Part shown: one piece after another, positions 17,993 to 20,453 of the stretch
Layout of the letters: every line of letters begins with the position of its first letter
Numbering within the stretch: position 1 is the first letter of the stretch
Source of the DNA: Caldilinea sp.
GTDB lineage: Bacteria > Chloroflexota > Anaerolineae > Caldilineales > Caldilineaceae
DNA length: 20,453 nucleotides
Direction of reading: 5' to 3'
Assembly: GCA_025055055.1 (NCBI GenBank)
Contig: JANWYX010000022.1
Coordinates: 1-20,453 of the forward strand
Notes under the pieces: model-generated
Database searches by the model: none
What the model was told of the DNA's origin: nothing
What the model saw: the letters and a program-made list of their open reading frames with translations, nothing else
Translations under genes and position numbers: made by a program

Positions 17993-18055
17993 AATTGTTT
18001 AGAGTGTGCTTAAACTGAAGAGAATCCAGGTTGTTAGTTGAGGAGAAGCGAAACA

Positions 18056-18382
<327 letters not shown>

Positions 18383-18402
18383 GCGCTGAACCGCTTTCCA
18401 GC

Positions 18403-18431
18403 AAGGGTGTGATCGTCCGATCACACCCTTT
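18403..18431 (+). terminator. Terminator between convergent trxA and the protease gene
   Basis: AAGGGTGTGATCG (18403-18415) and CGATCACACCCTT (18418-18430) form a perfect 13-position inverted repeat (effective loop GTCC), followed by a T-rich stretch. It lies 20 bases after the trxA stop and 24 before the end of the opposing gene, so it may serve both. Confidence 0.75.
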
Positions 18432-18454
18432 ATGATTTGGTTTTCGCCGATGCA

Positions 18455-19213
18455 TCAACGGCTGCGATGCTTTCGTAGAAAGCGTTCAAGCGGCCACAGC
18501 CCTATCAGCACAAAGGCGTCGAGCAGAATTAAGAAGATGAGGGCGCCGACGGTGATTTCAAAGAAGGGCTCCATCCATGCCAGTAGCATTCTCATCGGCT
18601 CCAGCGGTAATCCCACTCCGATATAAATCAGCGCCATCAAAGCAGTGTAAAGCAGAGCGGGCTTAAGCGGCTCGCGGTCGCTGCTGCTGGGCAGCATGCT
18701 GTTGCCGATGGCGAACAGCATGTATGCCCACAGCAATCCATCCGCCGTGCGCAGGCCGGCGAAAAAAGCCATCGCCACCTGCAGCAGATGACCCGCCGTC
18801 AGCGCCTCCAGCAGTGCGGAAGTGGCGAACACCCGCCATCCAATCCAGGCGATCGCAAGGTTGCCCAACAACAAAGGCGCCATACCCACCACGCTCTCCC
18901 GCCAGACGTCGGCGCGTTGCATGCTGACGCTGCCCAGGCCGAGATGTTCCCCTTGTTTGCGAGGCCAGATGCGAAACTTGCTGACGCGCAGCCCTAGTGT
19001 GCGCGCCGCCAGCCAGTGCGCTGCTTCGTGCAAAACGACGCCGGGCAAGAGCAGCAGAAAAATGATTACGCCTGCCAGATCGCCCCAGCCGGTCAGATAG
19101 AAGGTGACGCCCTGCACGCGCAGGCTGACCTGTTGGCTCAGCCAAGAGAGCGTAAGCAGGCTGCCCAGCAGCACCGCCAGGAGCATCAGGGTGTGCAGCT
19201 CTTGTGCGTCCAA
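18455..19213 (-). CDS. Membrane HExxH metalloprotease-like protein (site-2 protease type)
   Basis: This 252-residue protein is strongly hydrophobic with about six predicted membrane segments. HEAAH (62-66) within VVLHEAAHWLAARTLGL sits in a membrane helix, as in M50/site-2 proteases. A later NSMLPSSSDREPL (171-183) has the Asp (D179) in the place where such enzymes carry the third zinc ligand after an N-x-x-P motif. No PDZ or CBS domain is seen. The start is TTG 19213 with no clear ribosome-binding site; ATG 19186 is an alternative. It follows the lipoprotein gene by 20 bases. Substrate unknown. Confidence 0.75.
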   Translation of the reverse strand: MDAQELHTLMLLAVLLGSLLTLSWLSQQVSLRVQGVTFYLTGWGDLAGVIIFLLLLPGVVLHEAAHWLAARTLGLRVSKFRIWPRKQGEHLGLGSVSMQRADVWRESVVGMAPLLLGNLAIAWIGWRVFATSALLEALTAGHLLQVAMAFFAGLRTADGLLWAYMLFAIGNSMLPSSSDREPLKPALLYTALMALIYIGVGLPLEPMRMLLAWMEPFFEITVGALIFLILLDAFVLIGLWPLERFLRKHRSR

Positions 19214-19233
19214 GATGTGCTCGCTTTGCGTGG

Positions 19234-19740
19234 TCAGGGCGATCGAGGCTCCAGATTGTAGGTGAGACTTTCTAACAACCAGCAGCCATTCTGTCGGACG
19301 AGCGTCCAGCGATCTCCACCGGGGGCAATTTCGGCGCCGATGCGTGTGGTGGCGGTGACGACGGCGTGATCGCCGGCGATCTTTACCTCCATGTCCGACG
19401 GGGTTGCATCCGTCGGAGCGCCGGGGAAGACGACGCGTACGTAGCGATGGCGGATGGCATCGACACCGTGCCAGGATTGGTCGTCCTCGAGCCGATCAGG
19501 CGTATGTCTGGCGTCGGCGACATAACCGTCTTCACTCCATAGCATCATCAAGGCGTCGATTTCTTGCGCAACGACCATCTGTCCCTCTGCGACGATCATG
19601 ACGCGTATCGCCGTGGTGTCATCGGCGCCGTCAGGGAGATTCAGACTGCACGAACCGACGGTGGATGGCGCCGGCGCACTGCATCCGTAGAGGGTCAAAC
19701 CTGCCAAAAAGAACAAGAAGATGCGTCTGCCAAGCGACAT
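19234..19740 (-). CDS. Lipoprotein with NTF2/SnoaL-like domain
   Basis: A basic N-terminus (MSLGRR), hydrophobic stretch IFLFFLAGLTL and lipobox LYGC mark a signal-peptidase II lipoprotein, so it should be anchored outside the membrane. After a Ser/Pro linker comes an NTF2-like/SnoaL-like domain: a helix with EIDALMMLWSEDGYVAD, then WHGVDAIRHRYVRVVF, and the closing strands DHAVVTATTRIG and RWTLVRQNGCWLLESLTYN. ATG 19740 (GGTGA upstream) is preferred over ATG 19755. Specific function is not recognisable. It lies between the EpsI-like and protease genes with tight spacing. Confidence 0.7.
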   Translation of the reverse strand: MSLGRRIFLFFLAGLTLYGCSAPAPSTVGSCSLNLPDGADDTTAIRVMIVAEGQMVVAQEIDALMMLWSEDGYVADARHTPDRLEDDQSWHGVDAIRHRYVRVVFPGAPTDATPSDMEVKIAGDHAVVTATTRIGAEIAPGGDRWTLVRQNGCWLLESLTYNLEPRSP

Positions 19741-19761
19741 GATCTCACCGCACATGGAGGG

Positions 19762-20453
19762 TCAGTCTGTGGATGTGTGCGTCAGGTCTATCGGCTTTCC
19801 CGCTCTGCTGAAGAAGTGCCGCACGAAAGCTGCATGCATGTCGAGCGTCTCTTCGAGCGTTCCATAGCGCCATGACGTCAGCTTAAAGAGTACAATCCCG
19901 TCGGCCTGGTGGCGCCGGACATTAGGAAAAAGATAGAAGTAATAGACTACATGTTCAAGCGGCTCATCCGAGTCGGGGAGTTGCTTTTTGCCGTGCAGCC
20001 ACAGTCCGTAGACTGCGCCGCCCTGCTCTAGGGGTGCAGCGTGCGAACCGAGGCTATATTGCCAGCCGTCGGCGTCATAGCAAATGTCCGGAGCGTGAAA
20101 AGGTTGGGAGCTGCGCCCTCCCACCAGACTCAGCCAAATGTAGCGACCTGCGTCATCGGTGTAAAGCCGTTGGACGTACTGCTCCGGCTCGAGCAAGATC
20201 AACACCTCCTGATTGGTTTCCGGCATATCCACGCCATGCCATGTTCCCACCACCGTCGGCACATTGTTCAAGTCATGGTCGAGGTCGAAGTGGGCCTTGG
20301 CGACAACGGCCTGTTCGCGCGGCGTGCGCTGCCAGAAGTCCAAGTCGGTGATGTAGACGAATTCACCGTCGGCGTCCAGAGGTTGAGGCGCTTGCCATAG
20401 GGCGCCAAGGTGCGGCAGATAGACGAGCGCCGCGCCGATAACGAGCAATGTCA
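19762..20453 (-). CDS. EpsI-like (DUF3485) exosortase-associated protein, 5' end cut
   Basis: The frame is open to the window edge, so the start is outside; a TTG at 20448 is in frame but sits in what looks like a truncated membrane segment (LVIGAALVYLPHLG). The soluble part matches the EpsI/DUF3485 pattern: VPTVVGTWHGVDMPE, a YVQRLYTDDAGRYIWLSLVGGR strand pair, then FHAPDICYDADGW, and a C-terminal RRHQADGIVLFKLTS segment. Such proteins usually accompany exosortases or polysaccharide export genes and act in the envelope. No exosortase is in the window; it may lie beyond 20453. Confident in the family, not in the partner. Confidence 0.75.
   Translation of the reverse strand, partial: TLLVIGAALVYLPHLGALWQAPQPLDADGEFVYITDLDFWQRTPREQAVVAKAHFDLDHDLNNVPTVVGTWHGVDMPETNQEVLILLEPEQYVQRLYTDDAGRYIWLSLVGGRSSQPFHAPDICYDADGWQYSLGSHAAPLEQGGAVYGLWLHGKKQLPDSDEPLEHVVYYFYLFPNVRRHQADGIVLFKLTSWRYGTLEETLDMHAAFVRHFFSRAGKPIDLTHTSTD

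Larger units (their letters stand above)
17738..18055. promoter_or_regulatory. Divergent control region between tal and trxA
   Basis: No gene fits in these 318 bases, which are clearly more AT-rich than the surroundings. From left to right they hold the tal ribosome-binding site, an 11-bp tandem repeat (17840-17861), overlapping candidate promoters facing both ways (17869-17897), an AGTATACT palindrome (17933-17940), a large dyad (17953-17992) and the trxA ribosome-binding AGGAG at 18041-18045. Confidence 0.6.

Overview
The window is a long stretch of bacterial chromosome, GC-rich, holding the 3' part of an S10-spc-alpha ribosomal protein supercluster followed by housekeeping and accessory genes. 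Gene order, zinc-type S4, S14 and L36, a zinc-type adenylate kinase and frequent TTG/GTG starts all fit a free-living Gram-positive-like lineage. Protein flavour (L2 and RpoA N-terminus, long transaldolase, EpsI-like protein) makes me suspect Chloroflexota (Caldilineae/Anaerolineae-like). That assignment is inference, not proven here.

Region 1 (1-15871, all + strand): rplB (5' end cut), rpsS, rplV, rpsC, rplP, rpmC, rpsQ, rplN, rplX, rplE, rpsN, rpsH, rplF, rplR, rpsE, rpmD, rplO, secY, adk, map, rpmJ, rpsM, rpsK, rpsD, rpoA, rplQ, truA, rplM, rpsI. Together these build much of both ribosomal subunits, the Sec translocon channel, the nucleotide and N-terminal-Met processing enzymes usually tied to it, the RNA polymerase alpha subunit and a tRNA pseudouridine synthase. 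infA, normally between map and rpmJ, is absent; a 193-bp non-coding spacer with a hairpin and candidate promoters lies there. Most of the long spacers (before rpsH, secY, adk, rpmJ, rpsK, rpsD, rpoA) hold a clear hairpin, so the cluster looks punctuated into sub-transcripts. The strongest cases are a perfect 15-bp terminator-like stem between rpsK and rpsD and a 15-bp stem just ahead of secY. The cluster ends with a strong hairpin after rpsI.

Region 2 (15872-18431): a MogA/MoaB-like protein with altered active-site residues (+), transposed against a convergent transaldolase (-). A 318-bp divergent control region follows, then thioredoxin (+) with its own terminator. The control region holds overlapping candidate promoters for tal and trxA, an 11-bp tandem repeat and a large dyad.

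Region 3 (18432-20453, all - strand): a run of three genes read right to left: an EpsI-like (exosortase-associated) protein cut by the window edge, an NTF2/SnoaL-like lipoprotein and a membrane HExxH metalloprotease of the site-2-protease type. All three point to the cell envelope. No tRNA, rRNA, CRISPR array or insertion sequence was seen.
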